A program made the translations under genes and the position numbers. A model generated the notes under the pieces. It was not told the origin of the DNA, did no database searches, and worked only from the letters and a program-made list of their open reading frames with translations. A stretch of DNA of 64,000 nucleotides from Dipylidium caninum (Eukaryota; Platyhelminthes; Cestoda; Cyclophyllidea; Dipylidiidae): contig QEYB01000936.1 in NCBI GenBank assembly GCA_017562135.1, forward strand, positions 310,001 through 374,000, given 5' to 3'. This document shows, one piece after another, positions 1 through 11,800 of the stretch (position 1 is the first letter of the stretch; each line of letters starts with the position of its first letter).

Positions 1-1247
1 TATGTAAAGACGAACACTCGTCGTCTACCACTTGACTCGCCGTGTGCTGGAACGTTGGTGTATAGTCACTTGGTATATATCTGCTACCGTTACGGCAACC
101 AAGTCAGTGAGGCGAAACAGCGTAGACTGCAGAGGTTCGTTCATACGTCAACCAGTGATCTGAAGATGGTTGATCTTGTTTTTGTTTTTGTTTCAACTTG
201 AATAACTAAATTCTCACTTTCTTTCATCGGTTCGTCCCAGAAAGCCATGCTTTACGGCACTGATGCATCGAATGAATAGATGTTTAACTACATTTAAATG
301 TCATTATTGCCTAAACAACCCTCTTCTAATCTGCACATAGGACTGCTAAGATCGGCTGTCGCAGCAAAGTCTACTTTTATTCCCAGGACAATCAGCTTCA
401 CGTTCGTCGTTATGACTTCCGCCACAACCACGAGGTTCGCCCAGATCTAGTCCATTTTCCACCAAAACGCCGGAGAACGCGGAAGGAGAAGGAAGAGGAG
501 GAAGCGGCTGCGGCGTCTGCTTCTGAGAAAAAATCTTCTGGTCCTGGTGCTTCAGTAGTGCTCCCACTGAGCATGATGAAACATGAGCCTTGTGCACAGA
601 TGGATCTTGGAGCTGTTTTTGGCAAACATGCCGATGCGAATCTAACCGCAAAATCAGTAGTTTGTATTGGAGAGGAAGAGGAAGAGCTGGTCGAAGACGA
701 TCTTGACGATGAATACGATGATGACGACTTGCCTCATTTCTATTTACAAGCGAATAGATTTGGCTACGAAAGCCTCCTGGAGGGTGAGTAATATTTATTT
801 AACAATGGTTTGCCTAAATTGGTCGTTTTTGCATTAGATGATATTCGGCCAGTTTTTGCAATTCCCGATTTTGATTTGCCTCTGCAACCTCAACAACCTG
901 TGGAAGCTGGAAGTTGCTTCTCTCTAACCTCAAACACCTACCATAACTACGGCTTTGGCCTGCCGCAACAGCAAATTGTTGATGCCTCTATGGATACTTC
1001 GGAACGCTGCAATTTGGAATTGGAGGAAGAGGGTTTGCTTGTGGAGGCGCCGAAACATTTGACTCAGGAGACTCTTGATATGGTGCTGCCCCAACGCTTG
1101 GCGGTGCAACTTCAAAGATTGGGCGAATTGGCGAGTAGTTGTGGGCCGCTGCGATTCGCGAGCCGGTTGAGAGAACTAAAGGCACTTGGTGATAAGTGGA
1201 TACAGGAGAATGAGGTGTTGATACATCATAGAAATAGTTTTGTTTAA
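1..1247 (+). CDS. 3' part of an unrecognised acidic, probably nuclear protein
   Basis: I do not recognise this gene. Two exons are well supported: 341-787 (acceptor CACATAG just before 341) and 839-1247, joined by a 51-base GT-AG intron with matching phase, ending at TAA 1245-1247. The first exon encodes a Tyr/Arg-rich segment, then a basic KRRRTRKEKEEEE-type stretch that looks like a nuclear localisation signal, then a long Glu/Asp run ending DDEYDDDDLPHF. The second encodes a Gln/Pro-rich linker and a Leu-rich C-terminus ending HHRNSFV. An open frame from base 1 to about 168 may be a further upstream exon of the same gene, since it is open from the window edge. The charge pattern suggests a chromatin or nuclear factor, but no catalytic or binding motif is visible. 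The 5' end is outside the window. Confidence 0.6.
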
Positions 1248-1372
1248 ATGGAAGGAGCTAGTCTTTTTATGTCTCCCCAATATTTCCTTTAGACTTGTCT
1301 CTAAAACTCTTGTACAGAAGTGAGCTTGGGGCATATATTGCTCCCTGGTTCTATTTTCATTGCATTTGTTTG

Positions 1373-1378
1373 AATAAA
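1373..1378 (+). terminator. Poly(A) signal AATAAA of the left-edge gene
   Basis: A canonical AATAAA lies about 125 bases after the TAA at 1245-1247. Its position and strand fit 3'-end formation of the left-edge gene. Confidence 0.55.
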
Positions 1379-2132
1379 TAACGGAGCTGTGGGCGGTGCT
1401 GTTGATGCTCGCTTATCTAGACTTCGTTCGGGGGCAGGCGATGTTAAGCTCGTTTATTTTGGTGCTTTGCAATCGCGTTATGCTTTCTATGCTTAAGCAG
1501 TCGAGCCGCCGCAGCGAAGAATAAGATTGAAATTAATGTTTGTTGCGCAAATTCATACGCAGTCTAAGGAGCAGCCTTGCCAGTTAGTGTGGCGTTGGAG
1601 GTAAATCGCAAGAAAGTGGGAGTCAGTTTGACATCGGCGAACGGTAATTATCAGGCAGATACTCCGGATTCATGTTATCTTAAATTATCTCGCTGGGCGT
1701 AGGTCTAGGGGTCCGCATCCGGTAAAATGAATTTCGGGAGTCACCTGATAATGAGGTCCTGAGGCGACTTTGTTATTCGAGATATGCATGTAGTAATACT
1801 AGGCCAAGGGGTGGGGTGCATTTAAGGCGATATTCCAAAGAACTTTTCCATTTACTAAACGGCAAATGGATATTTCACCAGCCAAATATTAAAATGGACG
1901 GTAGATATCATATATGAGTTTAGTAATAATAATTTGCTCCAAACCTAACACATCAAAGACTCGCATCATTCGGTTGTTTTAAAACCTTTATATATATTCA
2001 AAATTATTTTGCGGATCTAGTAGGAACTGTTGGCTACTTTTACGCTGAGATATATATATTTTATTTTCCTCGACCAACTAGTAGGTCGATGTATTCATAC
2101 CCAAGGGGCGCTCACCACGGTTTACGCTCGGG
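1379..2132. other. Intergenic region between left-edge gene and nucleobindin
   Basis: No coding segment with splice support is visible. The part nearest nucleobindin (about 1880-2070) is AT-rich with several TATATAT runs and is the presumptive nucleobindin promoter/5' UTR. No clear TATA box or initiator can be singled out. Confidence 0.4.
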
Positions 2133-5100
2133 ATGATCTTGACCCACGTATTGTTATTTGTGATCATCGTTGTGAATGGCATGGAGTGCGTGCCGTTAAT
2201 CAAAAAGCCACCTCCACGAAGCAAACAAGCTCAGGTAAGATTGCTGCATGTGTTGTTGTGTGCAGCAATGATGCAAATTTTATTTGAATCCTTATGTATT
2301 CCGTGTTTTTACGCATTCCTCTTATGTGATGATTCTCTTTCGCCTTTTATCATTCCGTCCTTCTATACTCTGCATCCTTCGTTGTCCTTAACAGATGGTT
2401 TCGGATGAATTCGGAGATTATCTACAAAACCTTCTCAAAGCTCTTGCAAATTCTACAGAATTTATAGATCATGTTTCTGGCATTCATGAGGTATGTGACA
2501 AAGCCTTTTTTCCGTCTTTTATTAGTTAACTTCCTTACTTTTCTAAACTTGTAGGGCGATCCCAATGTGAATATATCTCTTCTCTCCAAAGAAGTGAGAG
2601 ACAAATTGAACTTAATTAAATATGAAACAAAAAATTATTTCGTCGACTTACTCAAATCAAAGCGTGAAGGAGAAAATGGCGGCAAAGTTAATATTCCATC
2701 CGATTTGGCCCGTGCCCTAGACATTGGTAATTCAACAGAATTTTCCGCAGCGGATGTAGAAACAATCCTAAAAATGGTACTCCTTTGCCTATTTCAATTC
2801 CCTTAGCACACGAGTTAATGTTTTGTAAATTGTGTTTTCTTAGTTACGAGAGCGTCAGGACGCAATTGATCGCGAAGAAATCCTTTTTCTAAACGAGGTT
2901 GAAGTAATGAAGGTGCTGGATCGTTGGGCGAGTCATATAAACGACACGGCGGCAGATCGGGAAAAAGCCCAACACGATTTCGATTTAGCTAGAAAGAAGC
3001 ATTCAAAACGTGGTCGCTTCCATGAGCCGGTAAAACGTCTCGGCAGCCTGAATAAGCTTATGTCGTAGATGCGGTGAAGTTATTACAGTGTTGTCCATTT
3101 CTTCAGGGAAGTCTAGCCCAGGAGCGCGAACAGTGGAGAAAGGATGACAATTTGCCCGAAGAGGATTTTGATCCCCGAACATTCTTTCTCATGCATGGTA
3201 TTTTCCTCTAATGTACTAATCAACTAATCATCCATTCTCTCATGGCACCGAATTATTCTGCCTGCAGATTTGAACGCTGACGGGGTCTGGGATACGGAAG
3301 AAATGGATGCAATGCTTTCTGGTCAGGTAAGAAGTGTTACTTGTTTTCGTTTTTATTTCGGTTACGTCCATGTTGTCGCTATGGTGTAATAAAAAATATT
3401 CCCTCCACTTAGATCGGTACAATTGACATAGATGACCCAGAAAGACAGGAAGAGTATAGGATTCAGATGCGTCGAAAGATGCTCGAGTACATCGACACCA
3501 ATAAAGATGGATTGATAGACTACAAGGAGCATATGAGGCATAGTGCATCAAGTGAGGGTATGAGCGACGATGGATGGGAGGTATGTTGTTAAAATTAATA
3601 TTTGTTGATGCGATCGCGATTTCCTCGCTTCCATTCCACGACTGTTTGGTGGAAAGTTGACTCGAATTTCTATTTTTAAGGCCAGCCGACGTCGAAAATA
3701 TCGCATCTTAATCGTTTGAATAATGTAATGTAATCGAGGTATTACCTCGCGTTATATTCGGCCAAATGATTGTTCTTGACATTTTTTGTCCAGATCCCAC
3801 AAAGTATGTGGTGGTTTGGCCAGACTTCGAGTAACTACGTAAGTCAGAGGAAAAGTTATTAACATACGATCGAAGTCAGATCGAAAGAAAAAAGCCATTA
3901 GAAGTCGCAATCACTTCCGCCTTTTGCAACAGTATTATGAAAATAGCAGTCATGGCTACGCCACGCTTGCTTGGAAGTGGAGGGCGGTAATGGGAATGCT
4001 AATTGTAAGTATTCGGGAGAGAATAACTTCTAAATTCTTGTTCCCCGTTGCTGAAATGTTATCAACAGTTGTTTTAACGTCTGTCATCAATGCAAACGAT
4101 TGTCATTTCCAGCTAAACCCCGATTCAACAATAATTTCAATATAATTAGATGCATCAATATAGTTATTGGCTTTAATTCATAAACATATGCTACTTTGTA
4201 GGAAATGATCGTACAAAATTTTTGGTTGATGTGAGACGGGCTTCCTTGTTCATTTACATGGTTGCTGCTTACTCTTGAGGCGATTTGGGAGGCGGAACCT
4301 TGGCCAGGCCCGTTGAAAGTTGGACATGCCCTAACTGAGAGAGTGAGGAAGAAGGCAAATCTGTCGGTTTGATGGACCTTCCATCTTCTGTCGTGGTCAG
4401 GGGGGCAACGTCTAAGCCTCCTAATCCTCATGTCTACGCAGATAAGCCACTCAAGTCGACCTTTAGGCCTGTGCCAATACCAGTCCAGTTGGTGGGATTG
4501 TTGACCGCCTGGCTGACTGCCTCATCTGGCTACGCACATCTCGTGTGGATTTGGCGTTGTGAGGAGACTGGAGTGGCGAGCCGAGCCTAGGTCCGACTGA
4601 AGAACGTTTCATTATTCAGAGCACTTCTGACCCCAACCAAGCGGTTTAAATGCCTGGACGGTCCTTTGGCTTCTGACTCTGTGGATGTGGAGGTGGTGAC
4701 AGGAAGCAACTTGTGTTGCCGAGTGAGCCCCGAGTTCGGTTTGGCCCGGTTGTGTGGTGTCTGGAGGCCCTGTCCTCGTCACTGATGACTGCCAGTGCGT
4801 GCGAGGAACACAACAGTCTGTAGTGTTAAGGCGGCTGAATGGAGGAAATGCGCCATGTCACACAGAACGATGCGTTACCTGTATGCCTGTCGGACTTTTG
4901 TATACCCACGCCCACACTCTTTCACGCAGTGGCTCTCAAGATCACGTGTAATTGTCATGACATAAAATAGTGACCGGTGTTACCTCCTCATGGCACTTAG
5001 TGATTCGGAAACGCTCGAAAATTCCTTTCAGGCAGCGTTTTTTAATTTGACTGTGCGGTGCTGTCAGCCTCTTCCAGTCGTCTCTCTTGATGGAACGCAT

Positions 5101-5565
5101 TGCGAAGAACTTCGGTGCGTCCAACCGGCTATTCTCCTTAAGCCTCCTCGTGAGCGTAGATGGTTTCATTAAAAGTCCCGTTATCGGCCTTCCGATTTTT
5201 CGAATGGGACAGAGAATATCGGAGTAATTTTTGCGTAGACCTGGAGCGTGGATTGCCATCACCGCCAATTGTTCGAGATAATAGTCCATTTCACTCCTTT
5301 CAGCCCGACGATGACGAGGATGAGGATCTGGACAATTTTGGTCCTGTTCCCACCGAGGAGGATCTACGCGAGATCTCCCAGAAAATCCGAAACTTTGACA
5401 TCATGGACCCGGTAAATCCGCTCTGCCTCCCAGTAGGCGGTACACCTTTATCCCTCCTCCAATACCATTTCTTTCCTCTTACAGGACTCCAAGATGGTTC
5501 ACAAGTTACGAGAACGTTTTTCTCGTCTGCAGCACGACCTCAAAATGGGCGAGAAGAGCCCATAA
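2133..5565 (+). CDS. NUCB: Nucleobindin (calnuc/NUCB-type EF-hand protein)
   Basis: Nucleobindins are secreted/Golgi-lumen calcium-binding proteins that also bind DNA and G-alpha subunits. Nine exons read in phase: 2133-2234, 2395-2490, 2555-2776, 2844-3029, 3107-3197, 3268-3326, 3413-3580, 5304-5411 and 5485-5565, giving about 370 residues (human about 460). Residues 1-20 form a hydrophobic signal peptide (MILTHVLLFVIIVVNG). The family-typical segment DFDPRTFFLMHDLN leads into EF-hand 1 (DLNADGVWDTEE). EF-hand 2 is DTNKDGLIDYKE with ideal Asp/Asn/Asp/Glu ligands. EF-hand 1 keeps Asp, Asn, Asp and a terminal Glu but has Trp in the centre. A very acidic stretch (PDDDEDEDLDNFGP) follows and the tail is short, so the long leucine-zipper/Gln-rich C-terminus of vertebrate NUCB1/2 is reduced or absent. 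The 1.7-kb intron before exon 8 carries a mobile element. The ATG at 2133 was chosen because it starts the signal peptide. Confidence 0.9.
4183..4903 (+). mobile_element. Interspersed element copy A, in a nucleobindin intron
   Basis: About 720 bases that recur almost unchanged, reverse-complemented, at 7647-8396. Similarity starts abruptly near CATATGCTACTTTGTAGG and stops just after GCCTGTCGG. It encodes no transposase or reverse transcriptase, so it is a non-autonomous element. The ends hint at very short inverted termini (CATATG at one end, CATACG on the opposite strand at the other end of copy B), but I find no convincing target-site duplication or long terminal repeat. It could be a solo LTR, a TRIM-like element (such elements are known in taeniid tapeworms) or a SINE/MITE. 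Open frames inside it are shared only because the copies are recent. Confidence 0.8.
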
Positions 5566-5626
5566 GCTGCTCCACCCTGTCCCTCCTCTCCCTTCCCCCT
5601 GGATCCTCGAGAATGGGAAGATGGAC

Positions 5627-5646
5627 AATAAAAGTTATTAAATAAA
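5627..5646 (+). terminator. Two poly(A) signals of nucleobindin
   Basis: AATAAA occurs at 5627-5632 and again at 5641-5646, about 60-80 bases after the nucleobindin stop. The convergent tankyrase stop is only 270 bases from the nucleobindin stop, so the two 3' UTRs probably abut or overlap. Confidence 0.7.
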
Positions 5647-5835
5647 ATTTGATCTTAACAATAACTTCATTACCTTTGAAAAATTACGGTGTAGTGATGA
5701 TTTTTGTGTGTGGAAGGAAAAATGGGTGGATGTACGCTTCATGCAAGGCTGGACAACAAGTAAGGAATGCGGTCACTATAATACAGGGGGTGAAAATCCT
5801 CCGGCTTTCCGCCCTCTACCTCGCATGCTCTCTCC

Positions 5836-8800
5836 TCAACCACTATTTCCCGGTGCGCCGGGAGCGGGTTTATTGTTACTGGTACAGGCAGGTGGTTGCG
5901 TGGCGTCTAGAGGCACGAGAAGATAGGTGATCCGATACTCAGGATACGCTTGTTCCCCTCGGTAAATGACGTACTCAGCGAAATTTAGCCCTCTCGCTGA
6001 TGGCAGCCCAACCACAGAATGATGTCCGGGAGGAGCGTGGGCCACCTTCATGGCGTTGAACTGGATGAAGGAACGACCCAGAGCAACGCGGCACAGAAGC
6101 ATCTGCCGGGAGCAGACATAACAGGAGCGAGACCGATGACTGGGGCACCCGGTGCCGCCACCAATGCCGTAGACATACTGGTTGGACTTGGAGGAGTTCT
6201 CCGCGAAGTAAATGCCCGCACCAAACATACCGCCAATGTAGGCGTGACGTTCGTCGAATCCGCGGGTCACAATAGAGTGGAGGAAGGGGGAACCGTGAAA
6301 GAGGAAGCGTTCGTTGCAGTGACCTACCCCATTGGTGTTGCCAGCGCTACCGCAATCTTCGGCTATTTCGGCGCAACGATGTATGTAACGCTCCCACATT
6401 CGGCGATTGCGGATTCGTGTGATCTCCAAAACATTTAGACGTTGAAAGACGCCACCGCAGTTGTCTTTGTGCTGCCGAATACTGCTCTGAAACTGTGACC
6501 AGAAAATGAGATTGGAGGCATTAAAGTTACTTCCAGTTGGAACATTCCTCCCCAGGCATCATGCGCCCACCTGCTCCTCCACATCCCTAAACTCAGTAGA
6601 ATCCCTTGGAACGTCAACGAACACCGTTTCTGTCGCAGCCGCAGCCGGAAAGAAATCCGAGGCCGGGGGTATGGGTTCATGCACTCCAACACCTCTGAAA
6701 TGTCCACCGCCCATGGGTCGAGTGGAGAGATTTTCTACCAGAGGACGAATGGCGGGTGTCCCTGCGGCGTTTGGGCCATTAGAAGACGTAGCAGCCGCAA
6801 TTAATGAACGATATCGTCCTATTCCCTTTATTATTTTGTGGCGCTGGCCGTAGACCACCACACCAAGCTCCTTTAACTCCTCATGACCCAATTCAACCAG
6901 GATATCCAGAGTGACCTGGAAAGTCATAGAAGGAATGTGATCTAAAAGTCGACTCTGTTTAATGGAAAGTGATGGAAGGCGAGAAACAAACCTGTTCCTT
7001 ATTGAAGAGCTCGATGAGATGATCAAGACCGAGGGAAGTGAGGAAACTGGCAATTGTGATGAGTGCATTGGATGAGTTGGGTGCCGACTGTTGGGGTTGT
7101 TGTAGTTGTGATAATGATTGCAATTGTTGCTCCTCCTCATCGGCTTTACCTTGGCCCTCCACACGCGGGCCATCTGTGCATAACGTCGGCTGTAGATGAC
7201 CGGTTTTCTGTTGTGGAAGCGGGAGAATTTGAAGGCAAACAGGAGCTCCGTTGGTAGATGGCATGGCCTCGGAAAGGAGACATTTTACATCATCCGCTGT
7301 GGCCAAATTTAGTGGCGTTTGACCTAAAAAGTACGAAGTAGACTGCTCAAAAGGCCTGAATTTTTTGTGGAGAAAAGAGAATTAGAGGCCGAGTCCTTAC
7401 GATTGAAAGAAAGCAAAGTATATCAGAGGAAGATATCGGTTAAATTTCGGTACGCTTCAAAGAGGATGAGAAACGAAAAAGAGAGGAAGGCGCAGAACCA
7501 AGTCCCGAAAAATCGCGTATCCAACATGGAGCCAAGACAGTAAACATCGAAAGCGATTTTAATGAGGTAGTAAATAAAGTGGACAAAGCAAAAATCACGC
7601 AATTCACCACACATGAAGTGATAACAAAACGTAAAAAGTACTGACATACGAAAAGCCGACAGGCATACAGGTAACGCATCGTTCTGTGTGACATGGCGCA
7701 TTTCCTCCATTCAGCCGCCTTAACACTACAGACTGTTGTGTTCCTCGCACGCACTGGCAGTCATCAGTGACGAGGACAGGGCCTCCAGACACCACACAAC
7801 CGGGCCAAACCGAACTCGGGGCTCACTCGGCAACACAAGTTGCTTCCTGTCACTTCACATCCACATCCACATCCAGAGTCAGAAGTTCAAAGGACCGTCC
7901 AGGCATTGTAAACCGCTTGGTTGGGGTCAGAAGTGCTCTTGAATAATGCTCTAACAACAAACGTCACCAAGTGCACTCGTTCTTCAGTCGTACCTAGGCT
8001 CGGCTCGCCACCCAGTCTCCTCACAACCCCAAATCCACACGAGATGTGCGTAGCCAGATTGAGGCAGTCAGCCAGGCGGTCAACAATCCCAAAGGACCAA
8101 CTGGACTGGTATTTAAAAGGTGACTTGAGTGGCTTATCTGCGTAGACATGAGGATTAGGAGGCTTAGACGTTGCCCCCCTGACCACGACAGAAGATGGAA
8201 GGTCCATCAAACCGACAGATTTGCCTTCTTCCTCACTCTCTCAGTTAGGGCATGTCCAACTTTCAACGGGCCTGGCCAAGGTTCCGCCTCCCAAATCGCC
8301 TCAAGAGTAAGCAGCAACCATGTAAATGAACAAGGAAGCCCGTCTCACATCAACCAAAAATTTTGTACGATCATTTCCTACAAAGTAGCATATGTTAGTG
8401 GATTAAATCCGACAACTAAATAACGCATCGGGCCAAACTCAGTTTGCTGGTATATCGCATTTCAAGCGTACATCTCTAATTGCGTGCATTCGCGAGAACG
8501 TGCACACGCACATTTCCAGCTATGTTTACACTGTTTCGTTCCAACGTCTAATAGGAGATGTCGACGAATTGGTGGACTGACAATAATTGTCCTCACATTT
8601 CTCTCTTTACGGCAGCTACCATGTGAGCGTTTACAGCTTTGATAAGGGAGTTCTCGCCATAATGAGACTCGAGAGAGAGAAAAAGACAAGTTATTAGTGT
8701 GGAGCCGAAGTCTACACTTACAGAATCGTCTTAAAAACCTTGACAGTGTCAATTTAAAAATCGGTTGGCATGGCGACAAAAGAAGGGTTTGGGCCGGGAG

Positions 8801-11800
8801 AGAAAAACGCTGCAACCGCTGGCAAACAGTCCGGATATTGGCTCTCTGGTTTGCGGTGGCAATAGACGATGAAATTACAATTCCTGTGGAGAAGACTAAA
8901 ACATGCAGATGGTCCCCAGGTCTGTATGGATTGTACAATATCTAAGACTCCATTTGAGGCAAAGCAACAAACAGTAGTTGACCCATTGAAACAAATTTCA
9001 TCAGTCTATTTAGACTAAACTATTCAACTTTTGACCCCAGCAATTCTTGGTTGTGAAGCGAAACTATCGGTAGGTGTAGAAATGTGAGCATATACACATG
9101 CGGTCCTATGCAGGAACTTTCCACGACTGATAAAGCAATTCACCCTTGTGATGTAATTCCATTACTTTAACAATCTTTTCACTTTTTGGGTTGGCAACTA
9201 AGTAATTAGGAACTTTAGGCAAAAAATAGAAATTCAAAATCTTGTCTTAAAAGTATAACTTCACTCACGTTGACACTGACCCTTTTTTCGATGATCAATT
9301 GCTATCGCTCAGTGTCACAATTCCACGTTCATGGGATTCCCAATTTTTGCTATCAAAAAACGGAATCAAGTGTAATTTGACATTATTTGCGTCATTCAAG
9401 ATTTTACCATTTGAGGAGTTTTGCATGGAACGACGAGGTAAATAGCAGTCTGAAGTCGTCAGGTCAGGGCTACATGGCCAATGTGCCAACGCATCTCAAC
9501 CCGGATCCACTACTTTTGGACGAGTGACCAAACAGATGCGAAGCTACGCATTATCATGGCGGACAAAAACAGCCTTAGAACGATTTGCCAGTTTGGCGAG
9601 TTGTTGAAAGTACACGTTTAAATTGACCCTTTGGTCGTTTAGCAAAAGTTAAGCGTCGAATTTCTTAATCGCTTTTTTGGTGGATTTCTGTTTTTGATGT
9701 CGTCTAAACTAGTTCATCTTGCATCACCCAGGCTCTCTTCCGAGTAACTTTGTTCAAAACTGCCCGCTTTCCGTGGCCAATATTCTTTTCCGAAATAGAT
9801 CCATTTCTTGGCGTTTCAAATAATGAGGGAACCAAAGATCGAGTTTCCCCGCATAGCCAGGCTTTTTTAGCATTATTTCAAATGAATGTATGTGATACAT
9901 TGAGCCTCTCTGTAGCATTGCGTATTGTGCCCTGACGATCTGAAGGGATAATGGCCTTCATTGATGTGGTTCTTATCAACTTCAACTTTACGAACGGCCA
10001 GATCGTTGAGCATTTTTAATTAAAAAATTACCAGAATGAAGTCTGGAAAATCAATTTCGACTGCTCTTCTTTCAAGGCTTCAATCTGTCTGAGGTGCACG
10101 TCTTGTTCTTCAATTATTAGACTGAGATAAAAACAGAACTAAAGAACTAAACGATATAACGTTTTACTGAGAGGGAAACGTCCAAACAATAGGAGCAAAT
10201 ATAGATTGGGTATTTTGCATACGTTAATGTAACAAAAGAAAGTGTAAAATACATCTGTCGAAAAATTCGCAGTTGCCAACCCAATATACTGCTTACTGAA
10301 AACCGATTTCAGCGACCACATACCTTCCTCATTCCTGGCCATTGGATTGGCTCCGTGGGCCAAGAGGAGAGAGCATAATTGTGTCCTCCCCTTTTGGGCA
10401 GCCTCATGCAGCGGGGTGTAGCCCCACTTGTCCACTGCATTCACGGAGGTGCCATGTCTAATTAACAGAGCCGCGACGTCCACATGGCCGTAGGAGCTGG
10501 CATTGTGCAAAGGAATGAGACCGCCTTTGTCGGGCGCGTTGACATCCGCCCCCGCGGCCAGAAGGAATTCTACCACTTCGAGATTATTGTAGCCCGCAGC
10601 AAGATGGAGGGGGGTGGAATTGCGACCCGCAGTATCGCGGCAGTTGATGTTATCGGGGTTAATAAGACGCTGGATTTTTGTCAAATTGCCACGTTTGGCG
10701 GCTTCGAGAACTGCAGCGTCCCCACGCAAAAGATCGTAGACGAAGCTGTCGGTGTCCTGAGAGCGTTTAGATGAAATAAGAATTGTATTACTTACATGGA
10801 AATATCAGTAATTTCATTTAGATTTTGCGCCAAAAAAAGGCTGTTTCAAAGTACGAGCTGAATTCAGAGGACTCACTTTGACAAGATCGATTGGTTTATG
10901 GCCATCACGGTTCTTGCAAGTCGGATCGGCGCCGTGTTTGAGGAGAAGACGGCAAATGTCGAATTTACCCTTTACAGCGGCCTCGTGCAGAGGTGTGAAA
11001 CGCCACAAATCAGTGACATTCACGTTGGCACCGTGTTGAATCAACAATTCGGCCACCTAAGATTTAATAAAAAAGGTATATCGTCCAGATGAATGGACTT
11101 ATCAGCCTCTTAGTTGATATCTCGAGAGGTACGAGGGGACACATTGCACAAAGGTCTTGAACGGATCGATGGATAGACAGACCTGAACTAATACGAGGTG
11201 ATCGGATCACAAATAGGCTAGGTGGCGGAATGCACAGATGAATGGGCACTGACGGATAAAGGTCGGATGGATAAATAGGACAGTTGGTTTAATGGGAGGG
11301 GAACAACCTTGAGGCGGAATGGTAACTCAAGTACTATAACCAGTTCAGAAGAACGGCTACGTGGACTCAGAATCTTGGGACAAACTGTGTGTTAATGAAA
11401 AGATGTGAGATGTGCTACGAGACACAAACCAACATATTCAAGAGAATTCTTCCATCTTCATACTGTTAAGCAACTACTCATTTTAATTTCAAATATCGTT
11501 GAAGTCGTACCTTCGCATGGCCATATGAACAGGCATTGTGCAGCGGCACCAGACCACCCTTATCTTTAGCGTGGACATCGGCACCAAATTTGAGCAGCAT
11601 CTCCACCACAGCCAGTCGGTTGTATCCTGCCGCGAAGTGCAGCGGTGTCGAGTGTCGCCCATCGATATCTCGACAGTTGATGAGATCTGTGGGCGGTTTA
11701 CCATCTCCCTCGGGGCTTCGTCGATAAGTCATGACGAGTCGACAGACAAGATCAACGTCGCCTGCCTTGGCGGCTTCCAGAAGTTGGAGGACAACACTAG

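Noticed and set aside
4087..4431. Shared open frames in the two element copies (also 8148-8423, 4754-4951 and 7604-7795)
   Set aside because: Their identity follows from the recent duplication of the element. The frames shift between copies through indels and resemble no transposase or reverse transcriptase.
8462..8938. A 158-codon minus-strand open frame in the large tankyrase intron
   Set aside because: No conserved motif, no splice partner and a compositionally random product. It is probably a chance open frame beside element copy B.
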